Source: Actinomycetota bacterium | GTDB lineage: Bacteria > Actinomycetota > Actinomycetes > Actinomycetales > Microbacteriaceae | Direction: 5' to 3' | Assembly (NCBI GenBank): GCA_020160915.1 | Contig: JAIUPK010000002.1 | Span: 124,001 to 188,000 of the forward strand | Length of the DNA: 64,000 bases | Shown here: positions 7,386 to 15,293 of the stretch, one piece after another | Position numbering within the stretch: position 1 is the first letter of the stretch | Layout of the letters: each line of letters starts with the position of its first letter | Translations under genes and position numbers: made by a program | Notes under the pieces: generated by a model | What the model saw: the letters and a program-made list of their open reading frames with translations, nothing else | Databases searched by the model: none | What the model was told of the DNA's origin: nothing

Positions 7386-8477
7386 CTAATCTAACGTGGC
7401 CGTCGGGGGCGCCGTTCGTCGCATCTTCACAACCTCCGCGGACGCCCTTAGGAGTTTGTCCACAGACTCCGACTCGCCGACGCTCACCCGAAGGCCCTCG
7501 CCGAGGGCTCGAACGACGATGCCGTGCGCCTCGAAAATGCCCGCGGCGATCGGGGTATCGTCGCCCGTCGGCAGCCAGACGAAATTGCCGTGCGGCTTCG
7601 GGGTGTCCCAGCCCTGCTCGACGAGACCCTCCCAGATGCGGTCGCGCAGCGTTGCGAGGTGAGCAACGCGCTGCAGGAGCTCCGGCTCGTGAGCCAGTGA
7701 CACGATGGCGGCGCGTTGAGCCGGCTCGGTGACCGACAGCGGAATGGCGACGGCGCGGGCGGCATCCATCACGTACTCCTCGCCCACCGCGTAGCCGATG
7801 CGCAGGCCAGCCAGGCCGTACGCCTTCGAGAAGGTGCGCAACACCACGAGGTTGGGGTAGTCGTGGATGACGCTCTCCCCCCGAACCGCCTCTGCATCGG
7901 TCACGAACTCGGCGTACGCCTCATCGAGCACCACGAGCACGGTGGACGGCACCTCAGCCATGAACGCCCGGAACTCGTCATCCGTGACCACTGTGCTCGT
8001 CGGGTTGTTGGGGCTGCACACGATCACAAGGCGGGTGCGATCGGTGATCGCGGCGAGCATGGCCGGCAGATCGTGCCGGTGGTCGGCGGTGTTGGGAACC
8101 TGCACGCTGGTCGCGCCGGCCGTGGCGACGAGCAGCGGGTAGGCCTCGAAGCTGCGCCACGAGTACACGATCTCGTCGCCCGCGGCACTGGCGGCCGAGA
8201 TGATCTGCGACAGCACCGACACCGAACCCGCGCCGACCTGGATGCGCTCGGGCGAGACGCCGTAGCGAGCGCCGAGACGGTCGCGCAGAGCAGCGGCCGA
8301 GCCCTCGGGGTAGCGGTTGATGCTGCTCTCGGCGATGGCCTCAAGCACCGACTCGAGCGGCTCGAACGGATTCTCGTTGCTCGAGAGCTTGAACGCATCG
8401 TCGGCTGCCGCCCGTCCCTGTCGGTAGGGCACCATCTGCTCGACCTCAGGCCGCAGCTTCACTCGGGGCTTCGTCAC
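7386..8477 (-). CDS. HisC-like aminotransferase (histidinol-phosphate/aromatic)
   Basis: 363-residue fold-type I PLP aminotransferase. The PLP lysine is K218 in TFSKAYGLAG; SPNNPT (about 155-160), D185 and Y188 (LDEAYAEF) complete the cofactor pocket; LSSNENPFEP at the N-terminus is the usual HisC/Pat signature. Away from his genes it is probably the actinobacterial phenylalanine/aromatic aminotransferase (Pat) or a second HisC. It begins with GTG, seven bases after TAGGCT, so translation is probably leaderless. It ends four bases before the bkd operon, so co-transcription is possible. Confidence 0.82.
   Translation of the reverse strand: MTKPRVKLRPEVEQMVPYRQGRAAADDAFKLSSNENPFEPLESVLEAIAESSINRYPEGSAAALRDRLGARYGVSPERIQVGAGSVSVLSQIISAASAAGDEIVYSWRSFEAYPLLVATAGATSVQVPNTADHRHDLPAMLAAITDRTRLVIVCSPNNPTSTVVTDDEFRAFMAEVPSTVLVVLDEAYAEFVTDAEAVRGESVIHDYPNLVVLRTFSKAYGLAGLRIGYAVGEEYVMDAARAVAIPLSVTEPAQRAAIVSLAHEPELLQRVAHLATLRDRIWEGLVEQGWDTPKPHGNFVWLPTGDDTPIAAGIFEAHGIVVRALGEGLRVSVGESESVDKLLRASAEVVKMRRTAPPTATLD
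7388..7393 (-). promoter_or_regulatory. -10-like TAGATT, leaderless-type start of the E1 alpha gene
   Basis: TAGATT (minus strand) ends six bases before the ATG, with no ribosome-binding site between. Confidence 0.45.
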
Positions 8478-8484
8478 GGTCCCC

Positions 8485-8490
8485 AGCCTA
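8485..8490 (-). promoter_or_regulatory. -10-like TAGGCT, leaderless-type start of the aminotransferase gene
   Basis: TAGGCT (minus strand) ends seven bases before the GTG start codon and no Shine-Dalgarno sequence intervenes. Confidence 0.5.
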
Positions 8491-8550
8491 ATTGCGCGAC
8501 GGGGAGGCGGTCAGCGGCGGCGGCGATTGCGGCCGGTGAACGCGTGCGGG

Positions 8551-8556
8551 CATAGT
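8551..8556 (+). promoter_or_regulatory. -10-like CATAGT, leaderless-type start of the holin-like gene
   Basis: CATAGT ends six bases before the ATG at 8563; there is no ribosome-binding site. TTGCGG 18 bases upstream is a weak -35 candidate. Confidence 0.45.
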
Positions 8557-8562
8557 GGGCTC

Positions 8563-8964
8563 ATGCGTCTCTTTGTGAAGCTCCTGATCAACTCCCTCGC
8601 GCTGTGGCTCACCACCCTCATCGTCGCCGGAGTGCACGTCGTGCCCTTCGCCCCGGGCGGCACGCTCGAGATCGTTCTCACCTACCTGCTCGTGGCCGCG
8701 ATCTTCGGAATCGTGAACGCGATCGTCGGCAACTTCATCCGCATCGTCGCCTTCCCGATCTACATCCTCACGCTCGGCCTGATCTCGCTCATCGTCAACG
8801 GCCTGCTCCTGCTGCTCGCCGCGTGGCTGTCCAGCCTCTTCGGGTTCGGCCTGTCCGTCGACAGCTTCTGGTGGGGGGTGCTCGGCGCTCTGGTGCTGGG
8901 CCTCATCAGCTGGCTCATCGGCATCCTGCTGCGTCCGATCATCGGGTCTAAGAACGGCCGCTGA
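8563..8964 (+). CDS. Phage holin family IV-like membrane protein
   Basis: 133 residues with four hydrophobic segments (about 5-22, 30-52, 57-82 and 95-125), matching the mycobacterial 4-TMS phage holin superfamily type of membrane protein. These are widespread chromosomal proteins of unknown role, so lytic activity is not implied. An in-frame ATG 36 bases upstream exists, but MRLFVKLLINS at 8563 gives the standard start and follows a -10 hexamer directly, indicating a leaderless mRNA. Its 3' end overlaps the convergent hydrolase-like gene by 17 bases. Confidence 0.7.
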   Translation: MRLFVKLLINSLALWLTTLIVAGVHVVPFAPGGTLEIVLTYLLVAAIFGIVNAIVGNFIRIVAFPIYILTLGLISLIVNGLLLLLAAWLSSLFGFGLSVDSFWWGVLGALVLGLISWLIGILLRPIIGSKNGR

Positions 8965-10324
8965 CGCTCGCTGATCCGGTTATCCGCTCGAACTCATAGT
9001 TCGTGCTCGTGACCCGGGTCGCGCCCTGGGTGAGCGAGTCGAGCGCGTCGATGGTCGAGCGCAGTTCGCCGGTCGAGGCATCCATCATGCGGGCAGTCTC
9101 GGCGTAGTTGGAGCGCAGGTGCGCGGGCACCGGCTGGTCGGCCGGCACCTGCCAGTCGTCGTAGACGCGACGATTCACCAGCAGCGCCGACTGGTTGTCC
9201 TGACGGCCACCCGTCGCAGGCACCAGGTCATCGTCGTGCTCGACGAGGATCGCCGTGATGTCGGTCGGCAGCTCGATCTGCCCGGTCGGACTGCCGAAGG
9301 TCAGGATGCCCTGCACATCGAAGTCTCCCGACTCGGCCACGCGCGCATCGGCCGCTCCACCCTGCGAGTACCCCACGAGCTGCACCTGACTCGAGGCATC
9401 GGCGCCCGCAGCGGCGAGCGCCTGCCGCAGGGCTTCCGCCGACGCGCTCGACCCGTCGACCATGTTGAGCACGTTGCTTTCCATGTCGAGAGGCTCGTCG
9501 GTCACGAACGGGTCGAAGGTTGCCGTGCCTGCGACATAGGCGATGAACGCATCGGGCTTGCCCTCGTACTCGTATCGCTCGATCGTGATCTGCGCACCGT
9601 CGCCGTCGGTCGGCGTCGGGACGCGATCCAGCCGCCCCTCTGCGCCCTCCACCGGACGCACCTCGGTCGGCACCGACTCAGCCGTCAGCCTGACAGGCGT
9701 GTGCCGCACCAGACCGACCGCGCCCCCCACGCCCGCAAGAACTGACGCGGTCGTGCTCGCTCCGGTCAGACCGAGCCCCTCATCGCCCAGCGCGCGCGAC
9801 ACGACGCGCGGGACTCCGAGGTAGCCGAGCAGCGCGTCATCCGATGACATCACCGACTCGCGCACCGCGTTCACGAAGAACGGGTGACCCCGCAGTTGAG
9901 GGTTGGATGCCGCGGCCGCCGCACCCCCGGCGAGGATCAGCCCCAGCGGCCCGAGCCTGCTCAGCGCCCCTCCCGCCGACGCGAGATCGCCCATTCCCGA
10001 CCCGAACATGACCCGAACGAACTGTTCGACGGTCGTGTAGCCGTCCGCCGCGAACTGGAGCGCCTGTCCGTGCAGATCGGCGATGACGGTGACCTCCCCA
10101 AGCACGATCGTGGCCTGGTCGATGTCGTTCTCCGCCTCCAGCGCGCTCGTCGGCGCGCCCATCTCGCGCAGGGTCGCCCGGGTGGCGATCCGGTCGATCG
10201 AGGCCAGCTCCATCGCGATCGATGAGGCCTCAGCGGACAGCCGGCGCAGCAGCACGCCGGCACGCTCGAGCTCCTCGGGCGCGACCGCCGTCGTCGCGCC
10301 CCCGCTGACAACCAGGTCACCCAC
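8948..10324 (-). CDS. WXG-associated protein with alpha/beta-hydrolase domain
   Basis: 458 residues. The first 105 are predicted to be mainly helical and hydrophilic, like an ESX/LXG-type partner domain; 115-215 is Gly/Ala-rich and moderately hydrophobic; 245-410 looks like an alpha/beta hydrolase with nucleophile elbow GYSQGG (S320), acid candidates in EHDDDLVP (D364-D366) and a His candidate in AHLRSNYAETA (H402). No signal peptide is seen. It starts inside the end of the WXG-motif gene (8-bp overlap). A secreted esterase or lipase delivered by a type VII-like system is a reasonable guess; the substrate is unknown and no secretion gene is nearby. Confidence 0.6.
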   Translation of the reverse strand: MGDLVVSGGATTAVAPEELERAGVLLRRLSAEASSIAMELASIDRIATRATLREMGAPTSALEAENDIDQATIVLGEVTVIADLHGQALQFAADGYTTVEQFVRVMFGSGMGDLASAGGALSRLGPLGLILAGGAAAAASNPQLRGHPFFVNAVRESVMSSDDALLGYLGVPRVVSRALGDEGLGLTGASTTASVLAGVGGAVGLVRHTPVRLTAESVPTEVRPVEGAEGRLDRVPTPTDGDGAQITIERYEYEGKPDAFIAYVAGTATFDPFVTDEPLDMESNVLNMVDGSSASAEALRQALAAAGADASSQVQLVGYSQGGAADARVAESGDFDVQGILTFGSPTGQIELPTDITAILVEHDDDLVPATGGRQDNQSALLVNRRVYDDWQVPADQPVPAHLRSNYAETARMMDASTGELRSTIDALDSLTQGATRVTSTNYEFERITGSASVSGRS

Positions 10325-10577
10325 GAGCGCTCACCTCCGCCACGGCGCTCGCCGTGAACTGGATCGCCGACCTCATCGCGAGCACGGCACCGTCGACGGT
10401 GCCCGCCATCGCATCGATCCCGGAGTCGTAGGCCAGCCGGGCCGCCCCGATCCAGAAGGTGGCGGGGGGCGGCACGAGCGTCGCACGCGCGTACTCGAGG
10501 CGCTGCAGAAGCTCGGTGAGGCGTCGGTACTGGGTCTCGAGCGCGGCGAGCAGGGTGGCATCCGTCGGAAGAGTCAT
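10317..10577 (-). CDS. WXG100-like small protein
   Basis: 86 residues predicted as a helix-turn-helix hairpin: helix about 5-34, a turn with PPP, then W42-I43-G44, then a second helix to the C-terminus. Length, hairpin layout and the W-x-G at the turn match WXG100/ESAT-6-like proteins. The classical C-terminal YxxxD/E export signal is not evident. It is translationally coupled to the hydrolase-like gene, a typical arrangement of a WXG partner with its cargo. No clear ribosome site precedes the ATG; GATCCT ends six bases upstream and may be a leaderless -10. Function is inferred from architecture only. Confidence 0.6.
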   Translation of the reverse strand: MTLPTDATLLAALETQYRRLTELLQRLEYARATLVPPPATFWIGAARLAYDSGIDAMAGTVDGAVLAMRSAIQFTASAVAEVSARG

Positions 10578-10676
10578 GGAACGAGGATCGTCCCCGGCCA
10601 GCGACCGCGCGCCGCAGTCGCCCGACCCGTGGGCACGTGCCGCCAGACGGGTCGTGGTGAGGAGGGGTTTCTGCGG

Positions 10677-10682
10677 GACAAT
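10677..10682 (+). promoter_or_regulatory. -10-like GACAAT, leaderless-type start of the phosphatase gene
   Basis: GACAAT ends five bases before the ATG at 10688, too close for a ribosome-binding site. Confidence 0.45.
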
Positions 10683-10687
10683 GAAGC

Positions 10688-11212
10688 ATGAGCTTCGAGC
10701 GCACCTTCGATGAGTCGGCGCTCTTTCGCATCTGCTTCGTGTGCACGGGCAACATCTGCCGGTCGCCCATGGCCGAGACCATCTTCAAGTCGATGGTCAA
10801 GAAGGCTGGCTACGAGAACCGCATCGCCGTGATCTCCGCCGGCACGGGGGATTGGCACGTCGGTGAGCCATCGGATGAGCGCACCCTCGCGGCCCTCGCC
10901 GCCCAGGGCTACAACGGCTCGGGCCACCGTGGCCGGCAGTTCGACCCGGACTGGTTCGACAAGCTCGACCTGGTCGTCGCCTTCGACCGAAGTCAGGAGC
11001 GCATCCTCAAGGCCTGGGCCCCGACCGACCAGGACAGGGCGAAGGTTCAGCTGCTGCTGAGCTTCGACAGCGAGCAGGCGCACCTCGTCGACGTGCCCGA
11101 CCCCTACTATTCGGATGCCGCCCTCTTCGATCAGGTGCTCGTCATGATCCAGAAGGCGTGCGCCGCACTCTTCCGCCAGATCACCCCAGGAATCCGACAG
11201 GGAGCCCCATGA
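10688..11212 (+). CDS. Low-molecular-weight protein-tyrosine phosphatase
   Basis: 174 residues. The P-loop CTGNICRS is at 19-26 (nucleophile C19, R25) and the general-acid loop DPYY at 138-141. It would hydrolyse phosphotyrosine on proteins; homologues in actinobacteria act on tyrosine kinases of capsule or polysaccharide synthesis or on host proteins, neither of which can be assigned here. purB starts inside its stop codon (ATGA), an unusual pairing of a signalling enzyme with a purine gene. It is divergent from the WXG-like gene. Confidence 0.88.
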   Translation: MSFERTFDESALFRICFVCTGNICRSPMAETIFKSMVKKAGYENRIAVISAGTGDWHVGEPSDERTLAALAAQGYNGSGHRGRQFDPDWFDKLDLVVAFDRSQERILKAWAPTDQDRAKVQLLLSFDSEQAHLVDVPDPYYSDAALFDQVLVMIQKACAALFRQITPGIRQGAP

Positions 11213-12591
11213 GCCTGCCCGAACAACCGCTGAGCCCGCTCGACGGACGCTACCGACCCGCGGTCTCCGCGCTGGGCGAGCACCTCTCCGAGGCGGGGCT
11301 GAACCGGGCGCGCGTGCGCGTTGAGGTCGAGTGGCTGCTCTACCTCACCGATCACGAACTGTTCGGCTCGGTCAAGCTGGATCACGAGCAGGCTCGCCAG
11401 CTGCGCGAGTTCGCCGCCGAGTTCGGCCAGGCCGAGATCGACGAGCTCGCTGAACTCGAGGCGACGACCCGGCACGACGTCAAGGCAGTCGAGTACCTCG
11501 TACGCCGCAAGCTCAGCTACCTCGGCCTCACGGGCATCTCCGAGCTGACCCACTTCGCATGCACGAGCGAGGACATCAACAACCTCTCCTACGCGCTCAC
11601 CATCAGCGCGGCGGTGCGCGAGGTCTGGCTGCCGAAGTTCCGCAGCGTCATCGGCGCCCTGCGCAAGCGGGCCATCGAGCTTCGGGATGACGCGATGCTC
11701 GCCCACACGCACGGCCAACCGGCCACCCCCACGACCATGGGCAAGGAGCTCGCCGTCTTCGTCTACCGCCTGGACCGCATCCTCGCCCAGATCGAGGCCA
11801 CGGAGTACCTCGGCAAGTTCAGCGGCGCGACGGGAACGTTCGCCGCGCACCTGGCGGCGGATGCCACGCAGGACTGGCCCGCGATCTCGAACAAGTTCGT
11901 GACATCCCTCGGCCTGACCTGGAACCCCCTCACCACCCAGATCGAGTCGCACGACTGGCAGGCGGAGCTCTACTCGCGCATCAGCCACGCCAACCGCGTG
12001 CTGCACAACCTCTGCACCGACGTGTGGACCTACATCTCGATGGGCTACTTTCGGCAGATCCCGCAGCCGGGCGCGACCGGGTCGTCGACGATGCCCCACA
12101 AGATCAATCCGATCCGCTTCGAGAACGCCGAGGCCAACCTCGAGCTGTCGAGCGCACTCCTCGACTCGCTCGCCGCGACGCTCGTGACCTCGCGCCTCCA
12201 GCGCGACCTCACCGACTCCACGACGCAACGCAACATCGGAGTCGCGCTGGGACACTCGCTGCTGGCGCTCGACAACATCGAGCGCGGCCTCAAGGAGATC
12301 GACCTGAACAGGGATGCCCTGGCCGCCGACCTCGACGCCAACTGGGAGATTCTCGGCGAGGCGATCCAGACCGTCATTCGCGCGGAGGTGACCGCGGGCC
12401 GCAGTTCGATCGCCGACCCGTACGCGATCCTGAAGGAACTCACCCGCGGCAAGCGGGTCGGCCAGGCCGAGCTGGTCGAGTTCATCGACGGCCTAGACAT
12501 CGGCGCCGACGCCAAGACGCGGCTACGCGAACTCACGCCGGCGACCTACGCGGGGCTGGCGAGCGAGCTGGTGGAGTACCTCGCGGGCTAG
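11209..12591 (+). CDS. purB: Adenylosuccinate lyase
   Basis: 460 residues. It starts MSLPEQPLSPLDGRY, and the fumarase/aspartase superfamily signature GSSTMPHKINP lies around residue 291-301; THGQPATPTTMGKE is the second conserved loop. It cleaves SAICAR to AICAR in de novo purine synthesis and adenylosuccinate to AMP. The longer in-frame start at 11158 is inside the phosphatase gene and is rejected; the ATG at 11209 forms an ATGA overlap with it. The DGRY-containing N-terminus is that of the long bacterial PurB subgroup. Confidence 0.93.
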   Translation: MSLPEQPLSPLDGRYRPAVSALGEHLSEAGLNRARVRVEVEWLLYLTDHELFGSVKLDHEQARQLREFAAEFGQAEIDELAELEATTRHDVKAVEYLVRRKLSYLGLTGISELTHFACTSEDINNLSYALTISAAVREVWLPKFRSVIGALRKRAIELRDDAMLAHTHGQPATPTTMGKELAVFVYRLDRILAQIEATEYLGKFSGATGTFAAHLAADATQDWPAISNKFVTSLGLTWNPLTTQIESHDWQAELYSRISHANRVLHNLCTDVWTYISMGYFRQIPQPGATGSSTMPHKINPIRFENAEANLELSSALLDSLAATLVTSRLQRDLTDSTTQRNIGVALGHSLLALDNIERGLKEIDLNRDALAADLDANWEILGEAIQTVIRAEVTAGRSSIADPYAILKELTRGKRVGQAELVEFIDGLDIGADAKTRLRELTPATYAGLASELVEYLAG

Positions 12592-12627
12592 GTTTCGATA
12601 CGCCGGGTCGGGCCTCCTCAGCCAGCC
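12591..12627 (-). repeat. Dispersed palindromic repeat, degenerate copy 3
   Basis: GTTTCGATACGCC is intact directly after the purB stop codon, but the rest (GGGTCGGGCCTCCTCAGCCAGCC) has diverged from GCTTCGCGGCTACTCAACC. It sits between convergent genes. Confidence 0.65.
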
Positions 12628-12631
12628 AGAC

Positions 12632-12901
12632 TCAGTGCCCCCTGCGCCCGCCCTGGTCGCGGTCCTGCTCGTCGATGTCGAGCTGCTCGTCGCCCGTCGG
12701 ACGCACGGCGAGCGCCAGCATCGCCAGAACGACGAGCGCGACGATGAACGCGACGCCGAGGAAGATCAGCGCCAGCACGACCTGGCGCGTCGACATGAGC
12801 ACGACCAGCCCGATGAAGATCGCGAGCACCCCCGAGATGAGGAGCAGTTCCACAGGACGCGTGCGATCGCGTCGGCTCGGCGGGGTGGGGGGCGTGGACA
12901 T
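12632..12901 (-). CDS. Small two-TM membrane protein, unknown function
   Basis: 89-90 residues with a charged Pro/Arg-rich N-terminus, two hydrophobic segments (about 18-37 and 42-65) and an acidic/His C-terminal tail (DIDEQDRDQGGRRGH). It begins at the ATG one base after the stop of the upstream membrane-protein gene; a longer start overlapping that gene is possible but unlikely. No recognised family. It is probably co-transcribed with the DUF308-like gene and converges on purB. Confidence 0.6.
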   Translation of the reverse strand: MSTPPTPPSRRDRTRPVELLLISGVLAIFIGLVVLMSTRQVVLALIFLGVAFIVALVVLAMLALAVRPTGDEQLDIDEQDRDQGGRRGH

Positions 12902-12902
12902 G

Positions 12903-13493
12903 TCAGGCCGCTTTCGGGGTTGCCGTGTCATCCGGCGCCCACTTGAGCGAGAGCGCCGCGATCACGAGATAGATGCCGAGGATCGCCCAGTAGGCGCCCA
13001 GGGTGCCGACGACGATGACGGATGCCGTGAGCTCACGAACCACGCCGTCGGGCCCCTCGAACGTCTGCACGAACCCCGGCGGCACGAGCAGCACGATGAT
13101 CGCGAGCAGCACGGTGAGACCGCCGACGAAGATCCAGTCCCGGGCGGACCTCTCGGTGCGACGGCTGCGCAGGCCGAGGTAGAGCTCGAGGAATCCGGTC
13201 ACGACCGCGAAAGCGGTCAGCACCAGCACGAAGAACGGCAGGCCGCCCGCGATCATGGCCAGCGACACAATGCCGGCGACAAGCGTGACGACCCCCTGGG
13301 TGAGCTGGAGTACGCGCGCGGTACCCGATGGCGACCTGAGTGCAAAGGCCGTGATGACGGCGCCCGTGGCCGCGGCGAAGATGCCGAACGTGATCAGGCC
13401 GAGCGCGGGGGAGTGGTCGGCGCTGAAGGTCACGACCCCCGCGAGCACGAGTGCGGGGATCGCGCGCGCGAGCGGCGCGTACCAGGAAGTCAC
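12903..13493 (-). CDS. DUF308/HdeD-like multi-pass membrane protein
   Basis: 196 residues with about six hydrophobic segments arranged as repeated pairs, resembling the HdeD/DUF308 family, whose role is unclear (acid resistance in enterobacteria). The GTG start is chosen because everything upstream in this frame is antisense-like translation of dnaB, and TAGACT (-10-like) ends seven bases before this GTG, fitting leaderless expression. Pairs with the small membrane gene that follows one base later. Confidence 0.6.
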   Translation of the reverse strand: MTSWYAPLARAIPALVLAGVVTFSADHSPALGLITFGIFAAATGAVITAFALRSPSGTARVLQLTQGVVTLVAGIVSLAMIAGGLPFFVLVLTAFAVVTGFLELYLGLRSRRTERSARDWIFVGGLTVLLAIIVLLVPPGFVQTFEGPDGVVRELTASVIVVGTLGAYWAILGIYLVIAALSLKWAPDDTATPKAA

Positions 13494-13500
13494 GGACTCC

Positions 13501-13506
13501 AGTCTA
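13501..13506 (-). promoter_or_regulatory. -10-like TAGACT, leaderless-type start of the DUF308-like gene
   Basis: TAGACT (minus strand), overlapping the dnaB stop codon, ends seven bases before the GTG at 13493. Confidence 0.5.
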
Positions 13507-14880
13507 CGAACCCGGCGGCAGGTCCACGAACCGGGAGAAGTGACCGTGGAACCCCACGGTGATCGTGCGGGTGGGACCGTTGCGGTGCTTCGCGACGATG
13601 AAGTCAGCGGTTCCGGCGCTCGGGTTCTCCGCCTCGTACGCGCTCTCGCGGTGCAGCAGGATGACCATGTCGGCGTCCTGCTCGAGCGAACCTGATTCGC
13701 GGAGGTCCGACAGCGCAGGCTTCTTGTCGGCGCGCTGCTCCGGACCACGGTTGAGCTGTGAGATCGCGATGACCGGAACGTTGAGCTCCTTGGCGAGCAG
13801 CTTCAGTGCACGCGAGAACTCGCTGACCTCCTGCTGGCGGGATTCGACCTTCTTGCCGCTCGTCATGAGCTGCAGGTAGTCGATGATCACCATCTTCAGG
13901 CCCACGCGCTGCTTGAGGCGTCGGCACTTCGCGCGGATCTCGACGAGGGTCATGTTGGGACTGTCGTCGATGTACAGGGGCGCGTCGTTGATGCGGCCGC
14001 GGGTCGACGCGATCGTCGTCCAGTCGTTGGTGTGCACGGTGCCCTTGCGCATGTGCTGCAGGGGCACGGATGCCTCGGCTGACAGCAGACGCATGGCGAT
14101 CTCACTGCGCCCCATCTCCAGCGAGAAGATGATCGTGGGCATGTCGTTCTTGATGGCCGCCGAGCGGGCGAAGTCGAGGCCGAGGGTCGACTTACCAAGC
14201 GCAGGGCGCGCCGCGAGGATGATCAGCTGGCCGGGGTGCAGACCGTTCGTGAGATCGTCGAGTTCGGCGAATCCGGTCGGCACGCCGACCATCTTGCCGT
14301 CACGGCCCATGGCGGTCTCGATCTCGTCGATCGCGGTGGTGACGGCCTCGGTGAGCGGAACGAAGTCCTCGCTCTCAACGCCGCCGGTCACCGCATAGAT
14401 CTCGGCCTGGGCGTTGTTGACGAGGTCAACGACCTCGCCCTCGCTGGCGTATCCCATCTGCACGATGCGAGTGCCCGCCTCGACCAGGCGACGCAGCACG
14501 GCCTTCTCGGCCACGATCGACGCGTAGAAACCGGCGTTGGCCGCGGTGGGCACGAGCGCGGTCAGGGTGTGCAGGTACTCCGCGCCACCGGCCCGGGTGA
14601 GTTCTCCGGTCTTGGTCAGCTCATCGGTGACGGCGATGACGTCTGTCGGCTCCCCGTGGGAGTAGAGGTTCATCACCGCTTCGAAGATGGTCTCGTGCTT
14701 GGGGATGTAGAAATCCATGCCGCGCACGGTCTCGATGACGTCCGCGACGGCATCCTTGCTCAGAAGCATGCCGCCGATGGCGCTCTGCTCTGCCAGCAGA
14801 TCGTGCGGGGGTACGCGATCGCCGCGGGAGTCGCTCGACTGGCGCTGGTCGCCAGCGAGTCCCAGATGAGCAATGGACAT
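13504..14880 (-). CDS. dnaB: Replicative DNA helicase
   Basis: 458 residues. The N-terminal helical domain (HDLLAEQSAIGGMLL onward, about 25-170) binds primase; a linker follows; the RecA-like helicase domain carries Walker A ARPALGKST from about 224. FSLEMGRSEIAMRLLSAEA and IIDYLQLM are the usual H1a and Walker B segments, and no intein interrupts the gene. DnaB is the hexameric fork helicase. A dedicated DnaC-type loader is absent from the window, but a DciA-family gene lies beside recF. GGGAGGGG precedes the ATG by nine bases. Confidence 0.93.
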   Translation of the reverse strand: MSIAHLGLAGDQRQSSDSRGDRVPPHDLLAEQSAIGGMLLSKDAVADVIETVRGMDFYIPKHETIFEAVMNLYSHGEPTDVIAVTDELTKTGELTRAGGAEYLHTLTALVPTAANAGFYASIVAEKAVLRRLVEAGTRIVQMGYASEGEVVDLVNNAQAEIYAVTGGVESEDFVPLTEAVTTAIDEIETAMGRDGKMVGVPTGFAELDDLTNGLHPGQLIILAARPALGKSTLGLDFARSAAIKNDMPTIIFSLEMGRSEIAMRLLSAEASVPLQHMRKGTVHTNDWTTIASTRGRINDAPLYIDDSPNMTLVEIRAKCRRLKQRVGLKMVIIDYLQLMTSGKKVESRQQEVSEFSRALKLLAKELNVPVIAISQLNRGPEQRADKKPALSDLRESGSLEQDADMVILLHRESAYEAENPSAGTADFIVAKHRNGPTRTITVGFHGHFSRFVDLPPGS

Positions 14881-15246
14881 TCGACCCCTCCCAGTGGATC
14901 ACGCTACGCCTCAGTTGTAGCGGCGTCCGCCGACACTCCGGCCACCAGCTTCTCCCCCAGTCCCGTCGAGGCGGCGGGACTGGACAACCATAGGGAGGCG
15001 CCGTCAGGCCCGACAACACCCCCTGTGGATGAAGGTGTGGGAAAAGTGCGAGAAACGCCGGACGTTGTGTGAGCAAGCTGTGCACTTAGCTGTGGAGAAC
15101 TCGCCAATTTCGGATATTTGCACCCCTCTGACCTGCATTTTTATGTTTCACACGGTGTGTGTAGAAACATGTTTAGACTGCCGCTTGAGGGTTGTCCGGA
15201 AAAGTCGATTCCTGTGCATAAACCGCTTGACTTTTGCTCGTTAAAC
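14881..15246. other. AT-richer gene-free region upstream of dnaB
   Basis: No gene is credible here; base composition drops to near even around 15100-15246. It must hold the dnaB promoter. Palindromes include TGTTTCAC...GAAACA (15144-15169), which looks like a parS site with an expanded centre, and AAACATGTTT (15165-15174). Near-matches to DnaA boxes (one mismatch each) occur as TGTGGATGA (about 15023), TGTGGAGAA (about 15092) and TGTGCATAA (about 15213). Confidence 0.6.
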
Positions 15247-15283
15247 ACGGATAGCGACGAGCGTTCAACTCGTCGCTATCCGT
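15247..15283 (-). terminator. Strong hairpin terminator after rplI
   Basis: Perfect 15-bp stem (ACGGATAGCGACGAG and its complement) with a 7-base loop, 11 bases beyond the rplI stop codon, followed on the minus strand by GTTT. It ends the rpsF-ssb-rpsR-rplI transcript. Confidence 0.85.
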
Positions 15284-15293
15284 TGTTAATGCT

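Noticed and set aside
7456-7464. TTGTCCACA, a perfect DnaA box, inside the aminotransferase gene
   Set aside because: Single box within a conserved coding region and no other boxes nearby; probably chance.
14904-15107. 67-codon minus-strand ORF upstream of dnaB
   Set aside because: No ribosome site or recognisable domain, and it lies in the presumed dnaB promoter/leader.
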